DNA of 64,000 nt, taken from NCBI GenBank assembly GCA_033032175.1, contig CM065319.1:12559018-12623017 (forward strand), written 5' to 3'. Shown in pieces: positions 1-11,261 of this stretch; the stretch's first letter is position 1, and every line of letters begins with the position of its first letter. Position numbers and translations under genes: made by a program. This DNA is from Saturnia japonica (taxonomy: Eukaryota > Arthropoda > Insecta > Lepidoptera > Saturniidae). The notes under the pieces are model-generated. The model was not told the DNA's origin and did not search any database. It saw only the letters and a program-made list of their open reading frames with translations.

Positions 1-219
1 GGTTATGTTTGTATAGAAAAAATATTTTTTAGGGGATTCTGGGCTAGGTTCATGTGGAAGACGAGACAAGAAAATGTGGCAATAATAAAATATACAGTAA
101 TATTTTAACACTGAAACATATTCTTCATCCAGATATCTAAACTTTTGTAATAGATAAGTATTTGTCTATCAAGTTTACATTATAAATAGTTTTAAAATTT
201 CATTGCCATTTTATTACAG

Positions 220-1363
220 GGCTCTGACCATCTCACTGTAACGTGGAAAGTTGATGACGGTATTTACCAGCATATTGATGTGCGGGAAGAGGGCAAAGAA
301 AATAAATTCTCTTTAGGTATGTAAAATTTTTTCCAACTTGCCTGTTTATTTTGTACTTCTGATGAATAATAATTAACGTCTTTTTTTCATTCTAGGTCGA
401 AGTCTCTGGATACAGGGTTCAGAGTTCGAAGATTTAGATGAAATTATCGCTAGACACGTAACTCCGATGGCGGGACACGCGCGAGATCTCATAGCGTACA
501 AATACTACAAGCCTCTCGGCGGTATGAGGGACAAAGCTGAAGAAATTTTAAAGGAGGAAAAAGCTAAAAACGCTAATAAAATTCACTATGTCATATCTGC
601 TGCGAAGAATTACCCGGGAAGATTTCTCCTGTCGTACTTGCCGCGGTCGAGATGCACCCACGAGTACGTTTCTGTGACGCCCGACGGGTACAAGTTTCGA
701 CAGAGAATGTTTGATTCTCTATCTGGTTTATTGAAATGGTTCAAGGAGCACTTTAGAGAACCTCCGCCGGTCGCTACACCCGCTCAGCGCACGCCTGCAA
801 TTCGTACACCGCACGGCGGGATGACTTCCACGATGTACCACACGCCTGCCGCGCACACGCCCGCGTACCACACGCCAGCGCATACGCCCGGACCCGCCTA
901 CATAAACACACCGTACACACCCTCAGCTCAGACGCCATACATGACGCCGTTTGCGACGACGCCGCGCCAGCCGGATTTCTTGACGCCGGCAGCTCCGCGA
1001 CACAAGTCGGTGCCTGTGCCCGCGTACACGGAGCCGGCAGACTGGCAGAAGGCGGCCGCTGACTGGGTGCGGCACAGGACCTCGCGCGACACGCCCTCAA
1101 CGCCGCGCAGTAGCGAGGGTACGGCGACGCCGCGACACTCAAGCCGTACGCCGCGACCTGACTCGCGCTCGACCCCGCGTCACGATTCGCGCATGACGCC
1201 GCGTCACGACTCGCGGTCCTCTTCCCACTCACACTCTCACTCGCACGGGCACGGCCACGGGCGCTCGTCGCGCGCGCATTCCGTGCGTTCGACCCCGCTC
1301 ACGAACACGTCGCCGCGCTCGATGTCATTCGGCGACGCGACGCCCCTCTACGACGAGAATTAG
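220..1363 (+). CDS. Spt6: Transcription elongation factor Spt6, 3' end (partial)
   Basis: Two exons are visible, 220-316 and 396-1363, with a tttattacag acceptor, a GT donor and a tctag acceptor. They encode the last 354 residues, and the gene continues off the left edge. The first ~155 residues match the tandem-SH2 end of Spt6, with stretches such as [39 protein letters not shown] and [19 protein letters not shown]. In the known family this region binds the phosphorylated linker of RNA polymerase II, and Spt6 is a nuclear histone chaperone and elongation factor. The remainder is a low-complexity tail with more than 15 TP dipeptides, then TPRHDSR-type repeats and a Ser-His/Gly-His run near 1225-1262, ending in [10 protein letters not shown]. 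The tail is GC-rich compared with the AT-rich introns. The call rests on the SH2 motifs and is close to certain. Confidence 0.95.
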
Positions 1364-2119
1364 ACTGACACATGAGAACTATATATGTATTTTTGTATCT
1401 CGCTCGAAGTGACACTTGCCACGAGTTATAGTTCGCTTCGGCTTCGTGTTTGTGTTGTCCGTTGAGTCGTGCGGGTGTCCGGCGCCGATCTCTATGATCA
1501 CTTACCATTTGATATTTTTGCTTTGGACGGGCTTAGCGATCCACTTGATGAGTGATACTTGTTATTTATAATAATCAAACTTTAACTCTGCTAATTGTAC
1601 TTGGAAGTAGTTAAGCAAGTCTGTATAAATCCCAAATATTTATGAGGTTTAATGAAAATCATTTAAATAATTATATTTTAAGCAATACAATAATTATTTA
1701 TCTAAAGCAATAATACTCAAAATAGACATGAAGATAACCAAACAAATCTTATGTGTGGTAAAATACAGTTAAGTTGACACTTCCACGGTGTTTGAAATAA
1801 TATTTAACCTTTTGGTTCCCTTGCGTCACAAAAATGTACGTAAAATTGTCATATATATATATGCCATTCCTGGGAGCAGAGTTATTAAGAATAATTATGA
1901 CATATTATCTATAAATCCAGATACGGCGTAAGGCGTGGGCGACGTGTGCAACAGTGTAGGGGGAGGTGCGGATCTAGAGTTAAGATTGGAGAGGGTCATA
2001 GGTAGAAGTTTCTCGAATACCCAACCTCAAACACATATAAAAAAGAAATCGAATTTGAAAATTATATTTAGTTTCTGGGGGAGAAGGTAATGGAATGATC
2101 CTTATGACTCTTCCATAAG
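1364..2119 (+). other. Spt6 3' UTR and downstream spacer
   Basis: No ORF of substance. The first ~200 bases after the TAG stop look like 3' UTR. I see no AATAAA within the first kilobase; the nearest is at about 2502, beyond a dispersed repeat, so the polyadenylation site is not fixed. Confidence 0.5.
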
Positions 2120-2455
2120 AGTTTTTGGCGGGATCTTGAAGTGACATGTTGTGGTTGTTATTTTTAATTCATTTACTTAGGTTTTTGAACCTATATTATG
2201 TAATATTGGTGGCGTTTTGCGTGATATAGTTTGGTTTTGTGCATAAGTGAAGTGGATTTTAAATATAAGCTGAAAGCATTCATTCCGAGATCCCACAAAA
2301 ATTTCCTAGAAAGTTCTAACAAGGGAACCACCATCTTGTTAGGATACTGAATCGACATAACACATGACAATATAATTCACTCGATAATGGCAGTAATGGT
2401 CTTCATTAAAGGGGACTTGTTGCCAAGTTAGGAAGAAGAAGAAGAAGAAGACTCT
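2120..2455 (+). repeat. Dispersed repeat family A, copy 1 (GAA-tailed)
   Basis: About 330 bp starting at TTTTTGGCGGGATCTTGAAG and ending in a (GAA)n run. Two more copies lie in the UNC93-like genes at 27285-27575 and 45952-46180, all on the plus strand. The simple-repeat tail suggests a SINE or a truncated LINE 3' end. There is no ORF. Confidence 0.75.
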
Positions 2456-4229
2456 TCCATAGATCCACGCCTGTTAATGTGAGCAAATTTAGGGATAACA
2501 CAATAAAAAATTCGTAAGTAAAATATTTGTGGGGGAATTTAGTGCTATGTCTAAATATCGAGAAAAGATTGTAAAACTAATTTTATATCAAACAAAACTT
2601 AAGGTCTGACTGACAAGAGGACGTAGAAAAATTTAACTTGCCCGCATCAAATGTAGACCTTAAGTAACGAATTTTCTTTTGGAGTCAGCTACTGTAAGTT
2701 TTTAATTTTTATGATATAATTAGGAATCATAAAATTTTTGAGCAAGAGTTTTTTTAGGTTTAGGGTACCCTCCCCTGTCCCTAGCTACGCCCGTGGCCTT
2801 AACCCCGACAATGTATAATTTCAGTCTAAAAGTTATTGACTTGTAACTTCAAGTCAGTGGTTACGTATACATAAATATTATGTATGCCTATTTTATTTTA
2901 CCTGTACTATTGTGTATATTTATGGTGAAATTATCATAATAAGATGTTAAAATCTATGGGCTATTTGACGCATTAAGCCACATTATCGAAACAACTAACT
3001 TTGTTTCAATGGAAAACGAAGAAATGACATGTGAATGAGAGAATAATTCGAAATAACTTTAATCGGTTCGATTCACCTGTATATACATATTTATTATACT
3101 AAGCAATAAACATTTTGATTTTCAATCTGATATTGAAGGAAGAATAAACCGTTTAAATCTATTTTTGGCTTATTCATTTAAAATTATGAATTTAGGACTT
3201 TTAGAGGGTCAGTATTTAATCAAATCAGCTGTGAATGTTTTACAGGTTGCAAAAAGTTAAGATACAATTAATTTGCAATAATTTTTCTGAATCTGGATCC
3301 GTATTTCGGAGAAAGGATGAGATTATTACGGAAATTACGTATTGGTAAAAATTTGAAAGAACGTACCATAAAGCTACGTTTGTAATAATGGTAACTACAA
3401 AACTTGATTTTATTTGATTTGATATTTGTCATCATATATTGATGATAACTTCGAATTTGTAAAAAAAAATTATTACAGTTTATGTCGTATAAAATCGTTA
3501 TTTATAAATGATATCAATAGATGAAAAGTTTATTTAATAAGTTGTATAATTATGTTTTCTAAGCAGGATACATTTTTTCTATAATAAAAAAAAAAGCAGC
3601 GACTACTTGCCTTTGTAATGGTTGTTTGATAGTTAGTTGAATGATTTAATCTACTCATACAATTTATCCATCGTTTTTTGAAGCAATGTAATAAAGTTAT
3701 GACAATCGGTAAAGTTTGTTTTATTTGCGTTTTTTATGAATCCATTGTCACTGAGGATTAAAAATTCTTTAAAACTTTTACAACAAATGTAGGCGGGTCA
3801 TTTTCTTAAAAAGTGTACATTATGAAAAATATCTTGCAATATTTTTGATCACGGTAAATAGGTCGTTAACTTAAATATAACTAATTTATAACATCTGGGG
3901 AATTAAATCTTTTCCATTCTGTGACTAATAGTTTTCGTCTCTAAGAATAGTAAATTACAGCGGACATTACCAAAAGTTACATAATCAATACAACGTATTT
4001 TAAACTTGGATACATATTAACGTAGAGTAATGTCCGTTACTCTTTGGACAAAGAAGGAACAATATTTTTTCCTTAACTAAGGCAAACCCTAGGTACTCTT
4101 TTTAATTATATTAAACAAATGAATACACACTTAAATTAAAAAATAATAACGCGCTTCGCACTAAAAATAATGTAAAAAGTAAAATCTGTAATGGGACCGT
4201 CACAGAATGGACTGTTCCTTTAACAGAAT
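2456..4229. other. AT-rich intergenic stretch
   Basis: I see no gene, tRNA or recognisable transposon end here. It is strongly AT-rich, with short homopolymer runs. Two AATAAA hexamers (about 3104 and 3690) lie on the plus strand, but nothing ties them to Spt6. Confidence 0.5.
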
Positions 4230-5090
4230 AGAAATTGATCAGAAAAATGAAATCGTTTACATTAGTTTCCGTTGTGTGGTTTTCTGCAAGGGAAACAGCA
4301 AGGTTTCGACCTGCACTGTGTCTTAATCTACAGCAGTTCGGACACTGTATAGTTGGGTAAAACTACATCTTCAGGGAGAGAAGTATGATATGAATATACT
4401 CTTTCTGGTAGGAGTTGGCCTTTAAATAACAAAACTACCGACAGTGTAGGGACCCAGTTGGTGTTTCCTTCTGACGATGTTTTCCAGTTAAGTCTGTGTA
4501 CCTTTGAAACAAAGCTACATCCAACCGGCAGTCCAAATGAATTAATGAGTTCATCCATGGATCACTCTACCAGAATAAGGACAGGATGGGTCCTGGTGAT
4601 ATTGTATGTGCCCTTGTAATTATTTTGAAGTAGAATAGAATTTTCCAGAAAGTTATTATAGGTATACCAGAATCTCATGGAAAATAGGGAAATTAAATTT
4701 TGTAGTAAGAAACACTAGGGTAATTGGAGTAAAACGTCTTGATACTTTTAATTTTTTTATTAATATGCCCTAATGTCATTCATCAATAACATTATTTGTA
4801 CTACGCTGTCAAAAAAGTACTGACTAAAACAGCACTGTATTGACAGATGCAACTCAAACTCCGTGCCAAAATGGAAAACAGTTGTGCCAATCTAACAACA
4901 ACAAAAAAACAAAAAATTGAATTTTGAACAATAAATAACAAATCATCCATTCCCGGTGCTTTTTTGACTGAATGTATATACTGTAATAGGGGTTGTTGGT
5001 TTTCCATAGGACTTGAGTGGTGGAGCAGACTATAAATCGAAAATGCATTGACTTGTTTAGATAATTATATTATGATATCGCCTCTTTTCT

Positions 5091-6420
5091 TCAATAACGT
5101 GATAAGTCCGACAATTCATTTTTTTTATTATTTATATAAATTTCGTCTAAATAAACTACATCTAGTTTGTTAGGTTCTTGTGATTCACTGTTCTTCTTCA
5201 TACGCTCTAAGTATCTGAATCTTTGTATCTTGATGTCATGACGCTCCATCAAAATAGTTCTTTTTGATTGGCACTTTACAAATTCAAAGCCAATATTCTT
5301 CAGAATAAGCCTGTAAAAAGCATAAGTTATAAAATGTAGCAACGTTAAACTATAGCAAGTAAAATAAGTAGATACATATATGTGTTACCTCAATGATTCT
5401 CTGCCTCCATTGAAATCAATATCTTCCTGAAGAGTTTGGAACAATTTCCTCACCGTTGGAATTTCTTTTCGTACAGTATAAAATTCCTTTATTTTATTTC
5501 TGATCACTTCTAAATCAAAACTGTCCAGATTATTTTTTTTCTTTCCCCCTTTCCTCTTTTTACCAGGCGTACAGAACACATCTCCGTTTACTTTTCCTTC
5601 ATTAATAATTCTTCGTATGGTAGAAGAAGAAACCCCTGTAAGTAACAGTTCAATAACATAGAGTAAGGATAGTACACAATATAATATTACTTATTTGATT
5701 TCATCATGGGTTTTAATTTTTCTTTTAATGTACGAGAACTATAAATAATTTACACACAAAAATGTTTGTTACAGAATATCAAAAAAGCTGCCAAACTATT
5801 ACTAACTGTAACTTAAACACTATGACTAAAATAATAATAATTGTTTCGGTACTTAGAAAAATGTATGTATAAAATATAAAGTATCTTGACTTGTTAGTTC
5901 TACTTACCGGTGAATGTTTGAACTCTTTTTAAAATCGAAGATTCTGATTGGCCTCCATACCATTCCGATTATCAAATACACATACGCATGGTCCACTCCT
6001 TCCTCCCAGGAGGAGGGGAACGTGCATATGAGTATATATTAGTTAGCTCGAATTCTCATAGTATTAGGGAATTAGTTAGATCGCGACTTTTTCGCATTCG
6101 CTACGACCGCCCGAGCCGAGGTTCGGCCACTCTGGCACCCTCGTGCGGGTCGTCACAAACTTTCGCGGCTGAGCGCCCTAAGCGCTCGCCCCCAAGTCCG
6201 GTGAAGCTGTAAAAGCCGCAGCGGCTCTGTTTTAGGATAGGGCCCCTAAGGCTAAAAGTGTAGTCAAGTTAAAAAAAAAAAAAAAAAAAAAAAATGGCCT
6301 CCATCTTTTTCTGCACAAATCCTTTGGTATACATTGTAAACAACGTCCCTTGCTTGTGATCCTATTGGTTTTTCGACATTTTCACGAAAACTGTAACTTT
6401 TGAAGAAAAAAAAACAAAAC
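5091..6420 (-). pseudogene. Intron-containing transposase-like gene, C-terminally truncated
   Basis: Three coding pieces on the minus strand join in frame across GT-AG introns. The first, about 6420-5908, reads GSQARDVVYNVYQRIC...EKDGG then QSESSILKRVQTFTG, and is broken by the LINE tail. The second, 5635-5389, reads GVSSSTIRRIINEGK, TPGKKRKGGKK, DLEVIRNKIKEFY and GGRESLR. The third, 5310-5091, reads LILKNIGFEFVKC, RTILMERHDI and VVYLDEIYIN. The introns are 5636-5907 and 5311-5388 (78 nt). The order HTH, PGKK, EFYTVRKEIPT, GFEF, YLDE matches a family of DDE-type, IS630/Tc1-like transposases common in arthropods. YLDE would hold the first catalytic Asp. Nothing recognisable follows it and the frame stops at about 5091. 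It could instead be a decayed host gene derived from such a transposase. The TIRs around it favour a transposon. Confidence 0.65.
5959..6294 (+). mobile_element. 5'-truncated LINE tail with poly(A) and 10-bp TSD
   Basis: A 336-bp 3' fragment of the same LINE family as the full-length copy at 15697-21867. It ends in 24 A's and is flanked by the direct repeat TGGCCTCCAT (5949-5958 and 6295-6304). It inserted into the first exon of the transposase-like gene. This copy keeps the terminal module GGGCCCCTAAGGCTAAAAG that the full-length copy lacks. Confidence 0.9.
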
Positions 6421-7084
6421 ATCTCTGCAGCGGTTGACTCAACTCGAATTTAATTTGATAGATGACAATTGATAATTGCCATAAGAAAATCACAATTAAT
6501 TTTTTTGTTTTCGTTCCATGAAATTCTGGTACACCTATAATTTAAATACTATTGCAATGTTATTTATTCTTTTTCTTTTGATCCCATCACTACAAATATT
6601 TTTGATATTGTTACATTAAAAAACTGGTTAAATTTGATAGGTCTGATAGACAATCCTGCTGATAAATCTGGCTCAATCCTAGGCATGTGAACTAGGAAAG
6701 GGCCTTTATCCCAATCATCATACTTTCCATTTGAAGATGTAAAGGTGGGATGAACATACACGGTCTGGACAGATGGCGAGGCTGTGGATGGATTTATAAG
6801 CGTCTTTTTACCCGCGTTAATTATTTTGTTATTCTCCCTACCCTCTAGAGGTCTTTTGGGGGCTGATGGAGTGCGGCTTATTACATGATTTGTTATTGGA
6901 GTTACATGTGTAAATGTACTTGGGTAAATATCAAATAAACACTTACAACTTATCTAAACTCGGCTTTAGATAAGAAAAGTAAAAATAAAACCAAAAATAA
7001 TTTTTCAATCTTACTGATACGTGTATAGCCTATACCCGCTCCAAACCGAATCCAGGGTATGGTCTAATAATGAAAAAAAAGGTT

Positions 7085-7640
7085 ATGTCTAATTTACTAA
7101 GCAAAATCATGATAAATGAGAATTTTCAACTGCTAATTTTTTCCGGGCACTTGCCGGCCGCGTTGTGATTACAGTTTCAAATTTCATCAACCAAATCTAA
7201 CCAATCTAGTTAGTTTATAAACCTACGAAAATGTATCCTTTAGATTGCAAATTTTAGTATCCGTTTACAATCTACAGACAGTTTACAATCTCACTAGACA
7301 GTATATAAAATATCGGTTCGTACAATTATGGGATGACACTATAAATTTACTAAATATTATGATCTGAATGAAATTCTGTATTTAGATAATATTTTACTTT
7401 ATGTTTACTTAGCGACAATTATAAGTGTTCTTTTTTGTAAAACACCGAGCGTCACTCAGATGTCTTTAAACACAATGCTGTGGCAAAAGTACATAACTTT
7501 CATAAGTTTTGAAAATTTGTATATAATAATTTATGTAACTGAAAAATATAACCAAAGCAATTGTTTACAGTCGAGGTCATTGTAACAGTTGTGATATTTT
7601 ATACCCAATTTTCTTATGTTTTTCCTTTTTTACCAGACTT
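7085..7640 (+). repeat. Dispersed repeat family B (RTE-like tail), copy 1
   Basis: About 550 bp homologous to 33800-33925 plus 34797-35200. It contains the motif TAAAACACCGAGCGTCACTC, a variant of a tail also present at 43090-43255 and 49020-49150. I recognise this tail as typical of lepidopteran RTE-type LINE or SINE 3' ends (from memory). There is no ORF. Confidence 0.6.
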
Positions 7641-8429
7641 AATACGCTACGCGCTTTACGCTATGTATGTATGTATACCTATATGTATGTTCTGAATCCG
7701 TACCTACCCAAATATCTTTTAAACCACCTAACATTATTTGTAATAATGTATGAGTGTACGTTTCTTTGAATATTCACACTGGATTTTATGTGACGCATAA
7801 TATATCATCGCAACGTAAAAATTATTTTTTTCATACGAGCCTATAGAAGTAAAAACTTCAACATTGTAAAGGCCCAAAAATTTATGATTTCAACATTTGT
7901 AGTCTATTCCTAGATGGCACTGATACAACATTTAATAAAATAACATATAGAGCGACTATCTTCAGCACAAAAAAGCAAGCAACTTCATAGTGTAGATATT
8001 TGTAACAATATGCGCGCAAATCGTAAAAATTCATTCTAAACTTGTTTATAGTATAACGCGCCTAAAGAAGAGTATGATTGATGCGTCTTGACGTTAAATG
8101 TACAATTTATACACAGAACAATGTGTTGGTTGCAAAACAATTTTTTCTCTTTATCAGGTTAGCCGACAGTTGTAAAATATTTCTATAGCTACCATACAGT
8201 TCACAAAAATATACTAAATTTACTGACTTTATAGGTATACTCAGCATTAATAATTATACAATAAAAAACTAAACTAAACTAGAGCTGTCTAAAACATACA
8301 TATCTAAGAAATTACAATATTATTCTATTACAAGAGAAGCAATGATACATTTTCGGTACCTATTTCGGCAAAGTGTCCAAATGAATATCAGTTGTTAAAC
8401 TTACAATGTTATTAAAATTTACACATTTT
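7641..8429. other. AT-rich spacer, nothing recognised
   Basis: Short repeats of TATGTATGTATG at about 7665-7690 and AT-rich sequence. No coding signal or transposon ends seen. Confidence 0.4.
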
Positions 8430-9950
8430 TGGAGAGTGCGTGGCATAATGTGGCCTCCACACTACACCACACTACACTGCATGTGGAATTCCTTACCATT
8501 TCGGATTATACAGTCTAAAGACCTTTTGAGTATTTGATAAACGTGAGGTATAAAAGTTAATTTTCTGTCAAACGAGATCTCCAAATCCCTAATCAATTCT
8601 GAGTTATAAGATAAATATATGAAATTATTTTTTCTTGTGAATTTTACATGTACTGAAAACAGTAAGAAACTTTATAATATTATTTACGTTATGTTATAAT
8701 ATTGAATAATATTGGGCTAAGATTTGATCCTTGTGGGATACCTGATGTTTTTTTACGTTTTACCGACTGAAACAATTTGCTATAACTTAAAAATCACGTT
8801 GTGTGAGATAAGACCTAATCTAGCTTAGCAAAGATCCTAAGAATCCATATAATTACAATTTATTGAGCAATATGCATGAGATACTTTATCAAAAGCTTTG
8901 CTGAAATCTGTGTATATCATATCCACTTGTTTGGGAGAATGTAAGGATTCAACAATGGTCTTAGTAAATAAACCTAAATTAGTATATGTGGACCTTGCCT
9001 TTACAGATCCGTATTGATGAGTAAAAATAATTTTTGAAAGTAGGACTGGATGTGAGGACAAAAGAGCTTCAAAAATTTTACTGAATACTGACAAAACTGA
9101 TCTTTTTACTATCTTCAGAGTATTTACTAACTTCAGAATTGTTATCGGATTTAAAAATTGGTACTACTTTTGCAGTTTTCCACTTTACGGGAAATACTCT
9201 AAAATTAGGAGAGTCTTTGTAGATGATGAATAAGGATGCAACCAGTTCTGATGAACAAGTAGAAATAAAAACTGCTGGAATTCCATCTGAGCTTGCACCT
9301 TTAGATATATCTTGCACCTTTAGCTTTCATTATCTACACGATACACTCGTATGTTAACTCTAGACGAGGTAGATTATCGCTCCCTATTCTTAATGAATCG
9401 AAGTAGTTGTGAGTATTTTTTTCCATTAATTCTGATGTGGATTTACCGATGAGAAAAATTACGCAAATAAATCACATATCCCAGTATCGTCTGCTGCTGT
9501 TATAGTTCCAACAGACATGGCGGTGGGGTAAGTACATGAGTAGTACGTTTGCTTTTTATATGCGACCAAAAATATTTAGAATTTACTGTAATTTATTTTC
9601 CATACCTCAATATACAGTTCATAACATTCTTTACTCATTTTTTCACATCTGTCAACAATTTCAAAGTTAATTTATCCATTAGATTATTACACTTTTTAAC
9701 TCTACGCCTAACATTATGCAGATGTCTAATTAATTTACTTGAATACCAAATAGAAAAATTCTGATTTTTTCTTAAAATGTTGGTACATATTTGTGCATAA
9801 TTTTTTGAATAATACAATAAAACGAGTCTACCGTGTCATCTACATCTCTACAATCACGATCTTCTTTTAAATATATATAATCTGCTCTGCGAAAATTTGA
9901 TCTTGAAAACTTTAAATTTGGTTGAATTTAACTACAGGCATAATCTGATA
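8430..9950 (-). pseudogene. Old non-LTR (jockey/CR1-like) LINE pol remnant, main part
   Basis: Minus-strand reading in several frames gives, in family order, a linker (RRADYIYLKEDRD, VDDTVDSFY, IWYSSKLIRHL), then reverse transcriptase blocks (WKTAKVVPIFKSDN, VDMIYTDFSKAFDKVSH, GIPQGSNLSPILFNI), then a C-terminal part (RDLEISFDRKLTFIPHV across frames). The YADD box is missing between the GIPQGS block and the C-terminal part. Many stops and frameshifts make it inactive. The 5' continuation, including an endonuclease-end peptide DPCHLPIDVC, lies at 11262-11335, across the mariner insertion. Confidence 0.75.
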
Positions 9951-9952
9951 TA

Positions 9953-11259
9953 CAAGGTGTCCAGAAAGGGTATCGGGTATTTGTTTTCGCGCCATATTCG
10001 AAACGGGGCGTCTAAAGGGTGCGGGGAGGGGTTCGTGGCGTCCGCCATTTTGTGGAGTTTTAGTCACGATGGAACAGTACTCGGGGACGCATCGCGCATT
10101 TTGCGTACGAACGTATTATCGTAATGGTGATTCAATAGTGACTGCTCAACGTCTCTATCGTGCGGAATATCGTACACGCCACGCGCCAAGTGACGATAGC
10201 ATTAGAAAATGGATCAGGATGTTCGAGAATACAGGTGCGACAGTTAAAATTCAAAACTCTGGTCGTCCTCGTTCAGTTCGCGATGAAGAAACAATTGAAG
10301 AAGTTGAGGCGTCGGTTCGTCAAAATCGGTCTTTATCCATCCGAAAGCGAAGCCAAGCGTTGAACATCAAAAAATCGTCTTTACATTCGATTTTAAAGAA
10401 AGACTTACATCTAAAAGCCTATAAAATTCAATTGGTTCAAGAATTGAAGGATACGGACTATGCTAATCGACTGAATTTTGCGAACGAAATGCTGCAGCGA
10501 TTTAACAATTTTAACAACATACTGTTCAGTGACGAAGCAAATTTTCACCTGAATGGTCATGTTAATAAGCAGAATTGTCGGTACTGGGCAGTGGAGAATC
10601 CGAGACGAAAGCATGAACGACCCCTGCATAGCCCAAAGGTCGTTCTTTGGGCCGCTATGTCTGCTAAAGGCATAATTGCTCCTTATTTTCATGAAGATCA
10701 ACGAGGCCGAGCAATTAATGTGAATAGTGACCGTTATTGCGATAAGTATGTAGCGAAATTTTTTGGTCCCAGAGTTGCAGGAGTTTGCAGGTTTCAACTC
10801 AAGAACGTGGTTCCAGCAAGATGGGGCCACTTGCCATACCTCAAATGACTCAATGGAAGTTGTTAACGAATTATTCCCTAATAAAGTCATTTCGCGAAGG
10901 GGTAACATCAACTGGCCTCCCAGAAGCCCCGACCTTAGCCCGCTTGACTATTTTGCATGGGGATACCTTAAAAGTAAGGTTTATCAAAACAATCCGACGA
11001 ATCTAACCCAGTTAAAGCAAAACATCAGGTCAGAAATGGCAGCAATATCGATAGCTATGTGTCAACGTGTTATCGCCAATCTTCGTTTCCGTTTAGAAGA
11101 GTGCCAGCAACGTAACGGTCATCATTTGGATAACATCATCTTTTCCAATTAATTCTCCAATTCATATGCTAATAATAAACAATAAACTTTTTTATTGCAT
11201 ACAAATAATTTTTGTTTCATTGAACTTACAATTACCCGATACCCTTTCTGGACACCTTG
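9953..11259 (+). mobile_element. Mariner-type (DD41D) transposon, nearly intact
   Basis: 1307 bp with terminal inverted repeats starting CAAGGTGTCCAGAAAGGGTA. The first 27 bases are identical at both ends (30 of 31 overall). TA duplications flank it at 9951-9952 and 11260-11261. It sits inside an older LINE whose pieces join across it. The TIRs look young, but the single transposase ORF carries one frameshift. Confidence 0.93.
10069..11152 (+). pseudogene. Mariner transposase, DD41D type, one frameshift
   Basis: The ORF starts at the ATG (MEQYSGTHRAFCVRTYY), an N-terminal helix-turn-helix typical of this group (DUF4817-like). The central part has VLWAAMSAKG and the first catalytic Asp in ILFSDEANF. 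At about 10755-10765, in a T6GG run, the frame shifts by one base and continues as VPELQEFAGF, then FQQDGATCHTS (second Asp) and WPPRSPDLSPLDYFAWGYL (third Asp). I count 41 residues between the second and third Asp, which is the DD41D spacing of rosa-like elements. Both frames are otherwise open and end at TAA 11150-11152, giving about 360 codons, the usual length. One indel separates this copy from an apparently complete ORF. Confidence 0.9.
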
Positions 11260-11261
11260 TA

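Larger units (their letters stand above)
4661..6535 (-). mobile_element. Tc1/mariner-superfamily-like TIR transposon inserted in a LINE
   Basis: The left end GGTATACCAGAATCTCATGG (4661-4680) and the inverted right end (6516-6535) match at 20 of 22 positions. Both are flanked by TATA, consistent with a TA target duplication at 4659-4660 and 6536-6537. The element lies inside the LINE gag ORF and carries a transposase-like gene on the minus strand. Only the N-terminal half of the catalytic domain remains, so this copy is internally deleted and cannot encode a complete enzyme. It was later hit by the LINE tail at 5959-6294. Confidence 0.75.
4230..6960 (-). pseudogene. LINE ORF1 (gag-like) remnant split by a transposon
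   Basis: Reading the minus strand, about 6950-6560 encodes a LINE gag N-terminal region (for example DKGPFLVHMPRIEPD and GLSIRPIKFNQFF). About 4650-4230 encodes the next part (SMDELINSFGLPVGC, VHRLNWK, PTLSVVLLFKGQLLPERV), followed, after a frameshift, by remains of CCHC zinc knuckles (QCPNCC, then KTQCRSKPCCFPC). The two halves are continuous in family order and are separated exactly by the TIR element at 4661-6535. A stop replaces a Trp codon just before SMDEL and there are frameshifts, so this is dead. The family resembles ORF1 of jockey-type lepidopteran LINEs. That family call is recognition from memory, not a search. Confidence 0.75.

Noticed and set aside
774..1232. Long antisense frame over Spt6
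   Set aside because: GC-rich repetitive coding of the opposite strand leaves antisense stops rare; composition is low-complexity and no family is recognised.
7085..7640. Repeat B pair (7.1 kb and 33.8 kb) as a further arm of the gene duplication
   Set aside because: Homology stops at about 7640/35200 and the flanks do not align; its CACCGAGC tail occurs elsewhere, so independent dispersed copies are simpler.
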